Source: Mesorhizobium sp. NBSH29 (GTDB lineage: Bacteria; Pseudomonadota; Alphaproteobacteria; Rhizobiales; Rhizobiaceae). Taken from it: a DNA stretch of 64,000 bases. The notes beneath the pieces are model-generated. The model saw nothing but the letters and a program-made list of their open reading frames with translations, did no database searches and had not been told where the DNA came from. Below, in pieces: positions 17,494-26,836 of this stretch; position 1 is the stretch's first letter; the number at the start of each line of letters is the position of its first letter. The position numbers were made by a program, and so were the translations under genes. Location: assembly GCF_015500055.1 (NCBI RefSeq), contig NZ_CP045494.1:54321-118320 (forward strand). Direction: 5' to 3'.

Positions 17494-18290
17494 CAGCGCG
17501 GCTCCATGGTCTGGCCTCCCCGCACACCGGGCGGCGTCGCGTTGAAGAACTTTTCGCGCCGAGCCTGGGCAAAATCCTTATCCGCCTGCTCCGACTGGAA
17601 CCAGGTGCCCATCATCGTCGTCTGCTGCGACACCAGCCCTCGCAGCTTCTGGAATTGCGCCACCTGCTGGGCGGCGATCTCATGCCCGACCTGGAGAGCC
17701 TTCATCTGGCCATCGGCTGATTCCGACATCGAGCGCAGCGAACTCATGGTCGACTCTTCGGACGAAAACTGCTCTGCCGTGAGCCCAGCTGCCTTCAAGG
17801 TGCCGGCGATCGTATCGCGGTTCGTTGTCGACCAGTCCTGGTAGGTGGACGAGAAGCTCGCCGCGTCGGGCAGTTTGGTCTTGAATTGCGCATAGGACTG
17901 AAACCGTTGTTTCAGAACGTCGTCGGCATTGGACATGGAAAACGCGATCCCCTGCCCTTGCGCAGCGATGTCGCGCAGACGGTTGAGGTCGTTCTCCACC
18001 TGACCCCAGATATGGCTAGGCAGCTGCATCGTGTTCTGCAGCATGTTCTCGTAGATCCTGATCTGGTTCTGGATCTGCTCCGCCAGCTGCGTGATCTGCG
18101 TGACCTGATTGTTGATCTGCTCGGTCGACTTGCCGACCATCGTGATCAGCTCGCCATTGTTGAGGAGCTGCGTCCATTCGGTCGCCTGCCCCGTGACTGC
18201 GCCCGACAGGGCTGGCGAGATGTTGAACATGCTGGCGGCGATGGCGGCCGCCGCTGCAGCCTTAGCCGCGGTGAAGGATGGTTTCGGCAT
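17490..18290 (-). CDS. trbJ: TrbJ (VirB5-like) pilus-associated protein
   Basis: 266 residues with a signal peptide (KAAAAAAIAASMFNISPALSGA) and a long helical periplasmic body. The first helix has a Gln/Ile-rich heptad pattern (QVTQITQLAEQIQNQIRIYE), typical of VirB5/TrbJ. The product is exported to the pilus tip or periplasm. The start overlaps the trbE stop by 29 bases. The C-terminal RGGQTMEPRW is shared with TrbK. Confidence 0.93.
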   Translation of the reverse strand: MPKPSFTAAKAAAAAAIAASMFNISPALSGAVTGQATEWTQLLNNGELITMVGKSTEQINNQVTQITQLAEQIQNQIRIYENMLQNTMQLPSHIWGQVENDLNRLRDIAAQGQGIAFSMSNADDVLKQRFQSYAQFKTKLPDAASFSSTYQDWSTTNRDTIAGTLKAAGLTAEQFSSEESTMSSLRSMSESADGQMKALQVGHEIAAQQVAQFQKLRGLVSQQTTMMGTWFQSEQADKDFAQARREKFFNATPPGVRGGQTMEPRW

Positions 18291-20718
18291 CGCCTATTCC
18301 TCTCTGCTGGAGCCAGTGAATCGGCCAGTCGCCGCCCTGCTCGGCCTTCAGCGCCACGATGCGCTTCAGATCGTCCTTGCCGGAGGCGCCGGCGAAGGAA
18401 AGGGCAATAGGGCCGAGCGCCATGTCGAACAGGCGGCGCCCATCCGCCGAAACCACGTAGTATTCCCGCTTCGGTAAGGCCGTCGCGACGATCTCAATCT
18501 GGCGCTCGTTGAAGCCGATGCGCTCATAGAACTCCCGCGTGCCGCGTTCGCGAGCGGCACCATTCGGCAGGCAGATCTTGGTCGGGCAGCTTTCCTTCAG
18601 CACGTCGATGATGCCGGAGCGCTCGGCGTCCGAGATCGACTGCGTGGCCAGTACGACCGCGCAGTTCGCCTTGCGTAGCACCTTCAGCCATTCCCTGATC
18701 TTGTCCCGGAAGGTCGGATGGCCGAGCATCAGCCAGGCCTCGTCGAGAATGATCAGGCTGGGCTCTCCGGTCAGCCGCTTCTCGATACGCCGGAACAAAT
18801 AAAGCAGGACCGGGACGAGGCTGCGCTCGCCCATGTTCATCAACTGCTCGATCTCGAAAGTCTGGAAGGAGCGTAGTGACAGCCCGTCGCTCTCGGCGTC
18901 GAGCAACTGCCCCAAAGGGCCGTCGACGGTGTAATGGTGCAGCGCCTCCTTGATCTCGCGCAGCTGGACCCCGGATACGAAGTCAGAAAGCGACCGGCCG
19001 CTGGAGTCGGCCATCAGCGCGACTTGCCGCGAGATGGCATTGCGGTGGTCCGGAGTGATGGTCACACCCTGCAACACGACCAGCGTCTCGATCCATTCCG
19101 ACGCCCATGCCCGATCCCCATCCGAAGCGAGGTCGGAAAGTGGGCAGAATGCGAGGCGAGGACCGCCCTCCCCTTCGGATTCACCGATCTCGTAGTGGTC
19201 GCCGCCGGCAGCCAGTGTGAGCGGCAGCATCGAGCGTCCCTTGTCGAAGGCAAATATCTGGGAATGCGCGTAGCGTCGGAACTGCGCGGCGATCAGTGCC
19301 AGCAACGTCGATTTGCCCGATCCGGTCGGCCCGAAGATCAAGGTGTGGCCGACGTCGTCGACATGCAGGTTCAGCCGGAAAGGGGTGGAGCCGGATGCGA
19401 CTAGCATCAGCGGCGGCGACGCCGGCGGATAGAATGGGCAAGGTGCTGTCGGCGCGCCCGACCAGACGGAGTTGAGCGGGATCAGGTCGGCAAGGTTTCG
19501 GGTGTTGATCAGCGGTTCACGGATATTTGCGTACCAATTGCCCGGCAGGCTGCCGAGAAAGGCCTCCGTCGCGTTCATCGTCTCGATCCGCGCCCCGAAC
19601 CCCTCGGCCTGGATGAGCCGACGCACCGCTTCCGCCTTCTCCCGCAGGCGGGTCTCATTGTCGTCGAACAGGACGATGGCTGGCGTGTAGTAGCCGTAAG
19701 CCACGAGTTGCGAGGACGCTTGGGCAATCGCATCCTCGGTCTCGGCCACCATCATCATGGCGTCCTGATCGACCGAGCGCGATTGCGTCTGGAACAGCTG
19801 GTCGAAGAAGGGCCGCACTTTCTGCTGCCATTTCTTGCGGGTGCGTTCCAGCTTCTGGCGGGCCTCCTGTTCGTCTAGGACGATGAAGCGGCTCGACCAG
19901 CGATACGTCATCGGCATCAGGTCGAGACTGTTGAGGATGCCGGGCCAGCTCTCCGCCGGAAAGCCGTCGATCGCCACCACGGCGAGATAATGATTCTCGA
20001 CCATTGGCGAGAGGCCATGATGGAACTCAGCCGTTGCCAGCCAATCGAGATACATCGGGATCTCGGGCAGGCGGATTGGGTGGTTCTCGCCGGTGATGCA
20101 GAAGCGGATGAACTGGAACAGCTCGTCATAACGCGCCGTCTGGAAGCCACCGCGCTCCTCGACCAATTGCGTCACCATACGGCGGATCGAAAGCAAATTG
20201 CCGAGATACTGCTCGACTTCGCGGATCGAGGTCTGGAAGCTGTCGAGCACGGTGTCGGCATAGCGGGCCACGCGGCTCTCGGTGTCGGAATAGACATAGC
20301 GAGCAAGACCAGACCGCGTCTTCTCCGGCGGGCGCCAGGTCAGGATCAGCGCATGCGTGCTCTCGAAATGCCCCCTCCCCTCCTGGAAGTGTGCCCGGCG
20401 TTCGTCGTCGATCGCACGCGTTACCGGATCGGGGAAATGGCATTGCTCGCGCGCCGGGTAATCCGACGTCGCCACACGCACCGCCTCCACCTGGATCATC
20501 CAGCCTGATCCCAGGCGCGCCAGGATCAGGTTGATCTGGCGCGAGACCTCGTTGCGCTCAGGGTCAGTCGAGCTGTCGGAATCCGGACCGGCAAAGTACC
20601 AGCCGGCCATTAGCGAGCCATCCTTGAGCAGGATCACGCCGTTGGCGACCAACGCCGCATAAGGCACAAGGTCCGAAAAGGACGGCCCGGAATGCCGGAA
20701 GGAACTCAGCGCCACCAT
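18262..20718 (-). CDS. trbE: TrbE (VirB4-like) ATPase
   Basis: 818 residues from ATG 20716-20718 (MVALSSFRHSGPSFS), the usual family size; a longer in-frame start at 20793 would run into trbD. N-terminal CagE/TrbE/VirB domain, then Walker A GPTGSGKST at about residue 460 and Walker B LIILDEAWLML at about 670, followed by ATQSISDAE. This is the largest ATPase of the mating-pair apparatus and energises pilus assembly and channel opening. It overlaps trbJ downstream. Confidence 0.97.
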   Translation of the reverse strand: MVALSSFRHSGPSFSDLVPYAALVANGVILLKDGSLMAGWYFAGPDSDSSTDPERNEVSRQINLILARLGSGWMIQVEAVRVATSDYPAREQCHFPDPVTRAIDDERRAHFQEGRGHFESTHALILTWRPPEKTRSGLARYVYSDTESRVARYADTVLDSFQTSIREVEQYLGNLLSIRRMVTQLVEERGGFQTARYDELFQFIRFCITGENHPIRLPEIPMYLDWLATAEFHHGLSPMVENHYLAVVAIDGFPAESWPGILNSLDLMPMTYRWSSRFIVLDEQEARQKLERTRKKWQQKVRPFFDQLFQTQSRSVDQDAMMMVAETEDAIAQASSQLVAYGYYTPAIVLFDDNETRLREKAEAVRRLIQAEGFGARIETMNATEAFLGSLPGNWYANIREPLINTRNLADLIPLNSVWSGAPTAPCPFYPPASPPLMLVASGSTPFRLNLHVDDVGHTLIFGPTGSGKSTLLALIAAQFRRYAHSQIFAFDKGRSMLPLTLAAGGDHYEIGESEGEGGPRLAFCPLSDLASDGDRAWASEWIETLVVLQGVTITPDHRNAISRQVALMADSSGRSLSDFVSGVQLREIKEALHHYTVDGPLGQLLDAESDGLSLRSFQTFEIEQLMNMGERSLVPVLLYLFRRIEKRLTGEPSLIILDEAWLMLGHPTFRDKIREWLKVLRKANCAVVLATQSISDAERSGIIDVLKESCPTKICLPNGAARERGTREFYERIGFNERQIEIVATALPKREYYVVSADGRRLFDMALGPIALSFAGASGKDDLKRIVALKAEQGGDWPIHWLQQRGIGDAETILHRG

Positions 20719-20728
20719 CTCGCCAGCC

Positions 20729-21043
20729 TCAGAACCGGCGCCAGGGCGTGGAGCTCGCCCTGTAGTATGGCCGGTAGCCGATATGCCGGGCATAGACGCG
20801 ACGCATCATCGGATCGGCCTTGGCCATCATGCGCAATGCGGCGACGACGACGATCCAGATCGCGATGCCGAACAGCGCCGAATAGGGCGTCAGCACCACG
20901 AAGATCAGGATGATGGCCGCGAGCCCTGTCAGCAGGACCACCAGTTCCCGGTCGGCGCCGAGCAGGAGATTCGGACGCGATAGCGCCCGATGGATGCGTG
21001 AGCGGTCGAGGCCTGAGCCGGAAGCAGTGACGGGGTCAGACAT
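20729..21043 (-). CDS. trbD: TrbD (VirB3-like) membrane protein
   Basis: 104 residues from ATG 21041-21043 ([15 protein letters not shown]), overlapping trbC by 8 bases. There are two adjacent membrane helices ([18 protein letters not shown] and [20 protein letters not shown]), the VirB3 hallmark. The C-terminus is basic and ends [18 protein letters not shown]. It probably works with TrbE at the inner membrane. Confidence 0.92.
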   Translation of the reverse strand: MSDPVTASGSGLDRSRIHRALSRPNLLLGADRELVVLLTGLAAIILIFVVLTPYSALFGIAIWIVVVAALRMMAKADPMMRRVYARHIGYRPYYRASSTPWRRF

Positions 21044-21410
21044 AGGCCGCACCCTCCCCTGCTCTTTCGACTTTCGGTGTGAGCGCTACATCGCCGATGG
21101 ATGCGCCGCTCGCACCGAACAGAGCGACGATCTGGGTGGCGCCGAGCAGGATGCCTGCGACGAGCACGACGTATATCAAGCGCCGCGCGAAATCATTCAA
21201 CTCGCCGCCGAAGATCAGCATGCCGCCGGCGATCGCAACGGCCGCGAGCGCGATGAACCCCGCGACCGGCCCGGTGATCGATTGCTGGATCTGCTGCAGT
21301 GGACCCTCCCATGGCAAGCCACCGCCGCCAGCGGCGAACGCGGGGTCGCCTACGGCGAGACCAAGTGCAAGCGTTGCCAGCGCGAGCGCGCAAATCCGTT
21401 CAGGCGACAT
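21036..21410 (-). CDS. trbC: TrbC major conjugative pilin (VirB2-like)
   Basis: 124 residues from ATG 21408-21410 ([14 protein letters not shown]). A long signal peptide ends at AFAAGGGG, followed by two hydrophobic helices ([21 protein letters not shown] and [22 protein letters not shown]) with a charged turn, the VirB2 pilin pattern. It is the likely substrate of the TraF protease encoded at 5288-5818. It overlaps trbB by 11 bases. Confidence 0.94.
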   Translation of the reverse strand: MSPERICALALATLALGLAVGDPAFAAGGGGLPWEGPLQQIQQSITGPVAGFIALAAVAIAGGMLIFGGELNDFARRLIYVVLVAGILLGATQIVALFGASGASIGDVALTPKVERAGEGAAYV

Positions 21411-22368
21411 GGCGTTCCGTCTTTCGTGAGTAGGATTCGGTCTGGTAGCGGCCGTTGGCGAAGCCCTCCACATGGAGGATGTCGCGAACGATGCGGCCCT
21501 TCGGCGCGCGCTCGATCGAGACGATCAGATCGACCGCCTCGCCGATCACCTCGCGCATCGGCTGCTGACTTGCCTCGGCAGTGAGCTGCTCAAGGCGGCG
21601 CAGGCCTGACTCGGCCGTATTGGAATGGATTGTCGTTACGCCGCCCGGATGGCCGGTATTCCACGCCTTCAGGAGCGTCAGGGCCGCCCCGTCGCGAACT
21701 TCGCCGACGATGATGCGATCAGGGCGAAGCCGCATCGTGCTCTTCAGGAGCTGCGCCATGTCGATGGTGTCGCTGGTATGCAGCGCCACGGCATTCTCGG
21801 CCGCACACTGGATTTCCGCAGTATCCTCGAGGATCAGCAGTCGATCGTCCGGCGACGTCTCGACGATTCCGGCGATAACCGCATTGGCGAGCGTCGTCTT
21901 TCCCGACCCTGTGCCGCCCGAGATAACGATGTTGAGGCGCGACGCGATGGCGTTGCGGATAACGCAGACCTGTTCCTCTGTCATCACCTCGCTGGCGACA
22001 TAGTCATCCAGAGGAATCAACCGCGATGCGCGCCGCCGGATGGTGAAGGTCGGGGACGCGACAACGGGCGGAAGCAATCCTTCGAAACGGTGCCCGCCAA
22101 TCGGCATCTCGCCCGAGATGATGGGCCGGTCGTCGTCCGCTTCCGAATGGAGCGCATGGGCGACGCTGCCGATGACGATCTCGGCTGTTGCCGCACTCAT
22201 CTCACCGGCGGGCGCCACGCCGTGGCCGAGTCGCTCGATGAACAGCCTGCCATCCGGGTTGAGCATGATCTCGACGACTGTCGGATCGTCGAGCGCGACG
22301 CAAAGCTGGTCGCCGAGCGCTTCCTGCAGCTTGCGGATCAGGCGCGGATGGGAGCGTAGCTGAGCCAT
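21400..22368 (-). CDS. trbB: TrbB (VirB11-like) secretion ATPase
   Basis: 322 residues. This hexameric traffic ATPase lies on the cytoplasmic face of the mating channel. Walker [10 protein letters not shown] lies about residue 155, Asp box [11 protein letters not shown], Walker B-type [13 protein letters not shown], and His box [15 protein letters not shown]. First gene of the trb operon. In Ti plasmids the AHL synthase gene traI precedes trbB; here the 558 bases upstream hold no such gene. Confidence 0.96.
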   Translation of the reverse strand: MAQLRSHPRLIRKLQEALGDQLCVALDDPTVVEIMLNPDGRLFIERLGHGVAPAGEMSAATAEIVIGSVAHALHSEADDDRPIISGEMPIGGHRFEGLLPPVVASPTFTIRRRASRLIPLDDYVASEVMTEEQVCVIRNAIASRLNIVISGGTGSGKTTLANAVIAGIVETSPDDRLLILEDTAEIQCAAENAVALHTSDTIDMAQLLKSTMRLRPDRIIVGEVRDGAALTLLKAWNTGHPGGVTTIHSNTAESGLRRLEQLTAEASQQPMREVIGEAVDLIVSIERAPKGRIVRDILHVEGFANGRYQTESYSRKTERHVA

Positions 22369-22926
22369 GGGTTCGGTCCTCGTCGCTCACTCAGGCTGCG
22401 CGCGGCAAGCGCGGAAGGTCGAGCCATATCCGGCCGGACGAACGAAACTGGACCTGTCGGCGGGCAGAGAGCCGGGGACATCGTGGTCGCCCATCTCAGA
22501 GTGGTTTCGTGCAGCAAGGGCCAGGACCTGCATCAGTATTGCTCCGATTCGATTGCTTTCGGAGACAACTGGCCACGATGCGGGACACGCCGCGACTAGC
22601 GAATGTATGAGTGCGATTCTCGCCGCGGAGCGTGCTGAGTCGGGTTCGCGGGACAATATGGCCGGGCCAAACAGCTGAAGGACGTCGCGACACACTAGCA
22701 AATGTATTAGCGATCCTTGGCGCGAGTGCTGAACTCAAGAATGCCATAGACGATTGTTTTGTAACGGGAAATCACCCGCATAGCGGGGTTCTGATGGGGT
22801 CGCCTAGGGGAGTCTGTTAAGGTCTCGTTAACCTTAACTCCCTTGTCGGAATACGGGAATCGTGCCTTAACTCCAGACGGCAATAGCGCGTCTTACGCTA
22901 ATAAACCGTCTGGCAAGAGGGCGAAT
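22369..22926. promoter_or_regulatory. Divergent trb / repABC control region
   Basis: This 558-base gap lies between trbB and repA, and no credible gene is seen. It must carry the trb promoter (leftward) and the repABC promoter (rightward). Two related segments sharing CTAGC(A/G)AATGTAT at 22596 and 22695 lie 99 bases apart. Nearer repA there are an inverted repeat GTTAAGGT (22816-22823) with ACCTTAAC (22831-22838), an exact direct repeat CCTTAACTCC at 22832 and 22865 (33 bases apart), and CCAGACGG (22873-22880) with CCGTCTGG (22907-22914). These fit RepA operators in form. Confidence 0.6.
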
Positions 22927-24135
22927 GTGAGTTCAGCCACCGACATCAATGTATCTGAACGCACGTCCGAGCACATCGGCCGCATGGCAGCAGCTCTGTC
23001 CGCACGCCTTCGCGCAGCGGGCGAGCGCGCCTTTCCGCCTACTGCGCAAAAGTATCTGCGACCCTTTAGTTCCGGCGAGGTAGCACAGATCGTCGGTGTT
23101 TCTGACGGGTATTTGCGGCAACTGTCGCTCGACGGACTTGGTCCCTCCCCCGAGCTCAGCACAGGCGGCCGGCGGTCCTATACGCTGGAGCAGGTGAATG
23201 AGCTTCGAGCCTATCTTGCGGATACGCGACCCAAGGAAGCGCTGAAGTTCTGGCCGCGTCGGCGGCCGGGTGACAAGCTGCAAGTCATCACCGTAGCGAA
23301 CTTCAAGGGCGGCTCAGCAAAAACGACCACCTCCTTGTATCTCGCACAAGGTCTTGCTCTTCAAGGTTATCGTGTGCTTGCGGTTGACCTCGATCCGCAG
23401 GCGTCCCTCTCTACGATGTTTGGTTACCAGCCGGAGTTCGACATCCCCGAGAATGCAACTCTTTATGGGGCAATTCGGTACGACGAACATCGCATCGAGA
23501 TGAAGGAAGTCGTCAGGCCGACCTACTTCCCCGGTGTGAGCATTGTTCCGGGTAACCTCGAGCTTATGGAGTTCGAGCATCAGACTCCTAGGAACATGAT
23601 GGCCAGCAAGGGGCGTCCCGAAGACCTGTTCTTCCGACGCGTAGCGCGGGCCATTTCGGCGATCGACGACGACTTTGATGTCGTGGTGGTGGATTGCCCA
23701 CCGCAACTTGGCTTCCTGACGATGGGTGCTCTCAATGCGGCTACTGGCATGATCGTGACGATTCATCCTCAGATGGTCGACGTTGCCTCGATGAGTCAGT
23801 TCATGCTGATGACGTCGGAACTCGTCTCGGTGATCGAGGATGCTGGAGGCAGGCTTGAGTACGATTTTCTGAAGTTTCTGGTCACGAGGCATGACCCGCG
23901 CGACGTGCCAGAACAAGAAATCCTTGCCCTCCTTCGTGACCTGTTCGGGCCAAATGTGTTCGCTGCGACAGCGTGGAAGTCGACTGCGATTGCCAATGCA
24001 GGTCTGACCAAGCAGTCACTCTTCGAGCTCACCAGGGGTTCAGTCGGCCGAACGGTTTACGAGCGCGCGATGGAGTCGATCAACGCCGTGAACGAGGAAG
24101 CAATCGGGCTTATCAACCGAGTATGGGGTCGATAA
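22927..24135 (+). CDS. repA: RepA plasmid partitioning ATPase and autorepressor
   Basis: ParA-type ATPase of the repABC family; with RepB it segregates the plasmid and represses the operon. I chose GTG 22927 (402 residues, the normal length) over an ATG at 22843, which would lie within the operator repeats. An N-terminal helix-turn-helix (SSGEVAQIVGVSDGYLRQL) precedes the deviant Walker A KGGSAKTTTS at about residue 125 and VVVDCPPQLGFLT further on. AAGAGG lies just upstream of the start. First gene of repABC. Confidence 0.95.
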   Translation: MSSATDINVSERTSEHIGRMAAALSARLRAAGERAFPPTAQKYLRPFSSGEVAQIVGVSDGYLRQLSLDGLGPSPELSTGGRRSYTLEQVNELRAYLADTRPKEALKFWPRRRPGDKLQVITVANFKGGSAKTTTSLYLAQGLALQGYRVLAVDLDPQASLSTMFGYQPEFDIPENATLYGAIRYDEHRIEMKEVVRPTYFPGVSIVPGNLELMEFEHQTPRNMMASKGRPEDLFFRRVARAISAIDDDFDVVVVDCPPQLGFLTMGALNAATGMIVTIHPQMVDVASMSQFMLMTSELVSVIEDAGGRLEYDFLKFLVTRHDPRDVPEQEILALLRDLFGPNVFAATAWKSTAIANAGLTKQSLFELTRGSVGRTVYERAMESINAVNEEAIGLINRVWGR

Positions 24136-24169
24136 TGCAAGCTCTGGGTGGGCGAGTGAACGGCGCATT

Positions 24170-24185
24170 GTTGGCAGCTGCCAAC
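24170..24185. other. parS: parS centromere site 1
   Basis: GTTGGCAGCTGCCAAC is a perfect 16-base palindrome matching the repABC parS consensus GTTNNCNGCNGNNAAC at every fixed base. It lies 35 bases after the repA stop and is the expected RepB binding site. Confidence 0.95.
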
Positions 24186-24247
24186 AATGGGACCATCGGC
24201 TGGTCACCGGTTCCCAGGCGCGGGGCTACCAACCCGCTTCTCGCAAT

Positions 24248-24263
24248 GTTGGCAGCTGCCAAC
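24248..24263. other. parS: parS centromere site 2
   Basis: Second identical copy of GTTGGCAGCTGCCAAC, 78 bases after the first and 62 bases before the repB start. Flanking bases are also symmetrical (AAT and ATT). Confidence 0.95.
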
Positions 24264-24325
24264 ATTGAAACATCTCGGGAGTCCGGTCCGCTCCTGGGGT
24301 GGGAACAGAGCGGAGGCCGTGTCGG

Positions 24326-25327
24326 ATGAGCAAGAGAACGCAATCGATCCGTTCAATGTTTGCTGCCCCAGAGGAAGCGCCTCCTATCGACAGCAAGCCG
24401 GTCGCCCGCGTGACATCGGGAGCGGTTCGGTCGCTGAAGGACACATTCTCGGACGTCGAGCGTCAGTATGAAGCACTCCGCGAGCAGCTTGCCACCGGCA
24501 CAGTCGCCATCCAGCTCGATCCGGGGACGGTTGATCCTTCGCCATTCGCCGATAGGTTCGCAGAGCAGGATTCCGACGCTGACGCCTCGTTGCGCCAGTC
24601 GATCGCCGAGAGCGGCCAGGAAATTCCGATACTCGTGCGCGAACACCCGACCAAGCCAGGGCGCTATCAGTCGGCGTACGGGCATCGCCGAGTTCGCGTA
24701 ACGCGTTCCCTCGGCATCAGGGTCAAGGCTTATGTCCGCGAACTGTCAGACGCGGACCTTGTTGTCGCGCAGGGAATCGAAAATTCTGCACGCGAGGATC
24801 TGAGTTTCATCGAGCGCGCGGCCTTCGCGCTCACGCTGGAAGAGGCCGGGTTTCAGCGCTCCATAACTCAGTCGGCCCTGTCGATTGACCGCGCCGAGGT
24901 ATCAAAGCTGATTGCGGTCGCGACAGCGGTGCCATCTGACCTGCAAAGGTCCATCGGACGGGCGCCTAAGGTGGGTCGGCCGCGCTGGCTCGCCCTGGCT
25001 GACGCGATCGCGGATCCAAAGGTGATGGAACGGATCAGAAAGGCCGCCGAATCGGACGCGTTCTTAGCGGCCCATACGAACGATCGCTTGTCGCTACTTC
25101 TCTCTGCAGCGAAGAAACAGAATACGAAAGATGCCGGCACCGATCCGGTCACCGTCAGCAGCGCCGACGGCATTGAGATAGCGCGCGTCTTGCGGACAGC
25201 CAAGCGATCGCGCATCGAGCTCACTCACGGCGAGGACGAGGAGTTTGTGGACTTTTTGGTCAGCAAGCTCCCCGATCTTTTCCGATCATACCGCAACGAG
25301 AGGGGAGGGACGGGAGAAAACGAATAG
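24326..25327 (+). CDS. repB: RepB plasmid partitioning protein (ParB-like)
   Basis: 333 residues from ATG 24326 (MSKRTQSIRSMFAAP), the usual RepB start. ParB/Spo0J nuclease-like N-terminal domain with YQSAYGHRRVRVTRSL (ParB box, about residues 117-132), then VAQGIENSAREDLS and a helix-turn-helix around ITQSALSIDRAEVSKLI. It binds the two parS sites just upstream and interacts with RepA. The 190-base repA-repB gap that holds parS is typical of this replicon type. Confidence 0.95.
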   Translation: MSKRTQSIRSMFAAPEEAPPIDSKPVARVTSGAVRSLKDTFSDVERQYEALREQLATGTVAIQLDPGTVDPSPFADRFAEQDSDADASLRQSIAESGQEIPILVREHPTKPGRYQSAYGHRRVRVTRSLGIRVKAYVRELSDADLVVAQGIENSAREDLSFIERAAFALTLEEAGFQRSITQSALSIDRAEVSKLIAVATAVPSDLQRSIGRAPKVGRPRWLALADAIADPKVMERIRKAAESDAFLAAHTNDRLSLLLSAAKKQNTKDAGTDPVTVSSADGIEIARVLRTAKRSRIELTHGEDEEFVDFLVSKLPDLFRSYRNERGGTGENE

Positions 25328-25356
25328 CCACGACCAAGCGTAAACGGACCGGCACA

Positions 25357-25445
25357 GAAAAAAGGCCCCCGAAACAAATTCCGGAAGCCCTTTCTCAATC
25401 TTGGCAGGTTGAAAGAATCGCACTTCCGAGAATTACCGTCAAGAG
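25357..25445 (-). ncRNA. Counter-transcribed RNA (ctRNA) of repABC
   Basis: repABC replicons encode a small antisense RNA between repB and repC that limits RepC synthesis. The 181-base gap is open on both strands, and a strong leftward intrinsic terminator lies at 25358-25390, showing that a short leftward transcript ends here. The 5' end is not mapped and the right boundary given is a guess. Confidence 0.75.
25358..25390 (-). terminator. Intrinsic terminator of the repABC ctRNA
   Basis: Read leftward, GGCTTCCG pairs with CGGGGGCC (8 pairs, two of them G-U) around a loop of about 9 bases. A run of six T follows at once (25363 down to 25358). It also forms the stem that blocks repC translation in the sense transcript of related replicons. 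Confidence 0.88.
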
Positions 25446-25508
25446 CCTTTCGAGGCTCAGCGCCGTTTCGGCGACCGGACTTCTTTGCCTTAACAAAAGG
25501 TAAAGGAA

Positions 25509-26828
25509 ATGCAGACGTATATCTCAACGACGCCCTTCGGGCGGCGGTCCATGACTCTTGGCATGATCACAAGTCAGGTCGCCGCAAAGTCCGCGCCGAA
25601 AGGCGCTACTGTCGACAAATGGAAGGTGTTCTATTCCATCCGCGACGCCAAGGAGTTGCTCGGCGCCACAGACCGGTCGCTGACGCTCCTGAATGCCCTT
25701 CTGTCGTTTCACCTCGAGCCGCAGCTCTCGGCCAACGGCGACCTCATCGTCTGGCCGTCCAACGAGGCGCTTACGGCCCGTGCCAATGGCATGCCGGCGA
25801 CGACGCTGCGCCGGCACTTGGCCGTGCTCGTCGACTGCGGCTTGATCGTTCGCCGTGACAGTCCGAACGGCAAGCGGTTCGCGCGCAAGGGCAGGGGAGG
25901 GCAGATCGAGCAGGCCTATGGCTTCGATCTGTCGCCGATCATCGCACGCGCCGAAGAGTTTCAGGACTTGGCGGAGGCTATCAGAGCCGAGAAGAGGGCC
26001 TTCCATGTCGCCAAGGAACGTCTGACGCTGCTGCGGAGGGACATCGTCAAGCTGATCGAGGCCGGCATTGAGGAGAACGTGCCTGGCAATTGGACCAGCG
26101 TACTGCACGCCTACCAGGCGATCGTCGGCCGCCTGCCGCGCTCTGCCCCTCGCCAGCTCGTCGACGATGTCTGTACCGACCTGCACGGTCTCTACACCGA
26201 GATCCGCGAGGTATTGGAATCATTCGCAAAACCACACAATCCGGACGCCAATGAGTCCCATAATGGTCGTCACATACAGAATTCAAATCCAGACCCCATT
26301 TCTGAATCTGAAAATGGCTTGGGAAATAAAGAAGAAGCGGGCGGCACCGCCGCGGAACACGACAACCTGCGGAGCTTGCCGAAGCGCGAGCTGCCTTTGG
26401 GGATCGTGCTGGAAGCCTGCCCTAACCTGCGGGAGCTTGCCCAAGGCGGCGATATCCGCCACTGGCGCGATTTTCTGGCCGCCGCCGAGCTGGCCCGTCC
26501 GTTCCTCGGTATCAGCCCCAGCGCCTGGCGCGAAGCCCGCGAGGTCATGGGTCAGCAGCATGCCGCGATTACCCTGGCCGCCATTTACCAGCGGACGGAG
26601 CAGATCAACAACGCCGGCGGCTATCTGCGAAGCCTGACCGACCGCGCCCGAGATGGGAAATTCTCCACCTGGCCGATGATCATGGCGTTGGTCCGGGCAA
26701 AGCTAGAGGCCGACAAGCCGGCCAGCAGGGCAGGGGGCAAGCCTTCGTCTGGCGACGACGACGGGTCGCCCGACCTTCAGGTCTCTGCATCGCTGCTGAA
26801 ATCCCTCAAGAGTCCGAAGTTCCGATGA
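25509..26828 (+). CDS. repC: RepC replication initiator
   Basis: 439 residues from ATG 25509 with AAAGG twice upstream. The rate-limiting initiator of repABC plasmids binds oriV inside its own gene. The N-terminus, TTPFGRRSMTLGM, is the family signature. A winged-helix region (NEALTARANGMPATTLRRHLAVLVDCGLI) spans about residues 78-106. A variable acidic/Asn-rich linker falls near 240-280, and the conserved C-terminal domain follows (FLGISPSAWREAREVMG). Its level is set by the ctRNA upstream. Confidence 0.96.
   Translation: MQTYISTTPFGRRSMTLGMITSQVAAKSAPKGATVDKWKVFYSIRDAKELLGATDRSLTLLNALLSFHLEPQLSANGDLIVWPSNEALTARANGMPATTLRRHLAVLVDCGLIVRRDSPNGKRFARKGRGGQIEQAYGFDLSPIIARAEEFQDLAEAIRAEKRAFHVAKERLTLLRRDIVKLIEAGIEENVPGNWTSVLHAYQAIVGRLPRSAPRQLVDDVCTDLHGLYTEIREVLESFAKPHNPDANESHNGRHIQNSNPDPISESENGLGNKEEAGGTAAEHDNLRSLPKRELPLGIVLEACPNLRELAQGGDIRHWRDFLAAAELARPFLGISPSAWREAREVMGQQHAAITLAAIYQRTEQINNAGGYLRSLTDRARDGKFSTWPMIMALVRAKLEADKPASRAGGKPSSGDDDGSPDLQVSASLLKSLKSPKFR
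26215..26335. other. oriV: Likely oriV within repC
   Basis: A clearly AT-richer stretch interrupts the GC-rich repC coding sequence here (for example TGAAAATGGCTTGGGAAATA at 26308-26327). In studied repABC plasmids the replication origin is an AT-rich region in the middle of repC. The boundaries are approximate. Confidence 0.65.
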
Positions 26829-26836
26829 TGGCCGGA

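Noticed and set aside
22387..22747. Leftward frames upstream of trbB considered as a traI remnant
   Set aside because: No LuxI-family residues or motifs could be recognised in any frame.
24170..24263. Repeated palindromes considered as a CRISPR-like or IS-end pair
   Set aside because: They match the repABC parS consensus exactly and sit between repA and repB.
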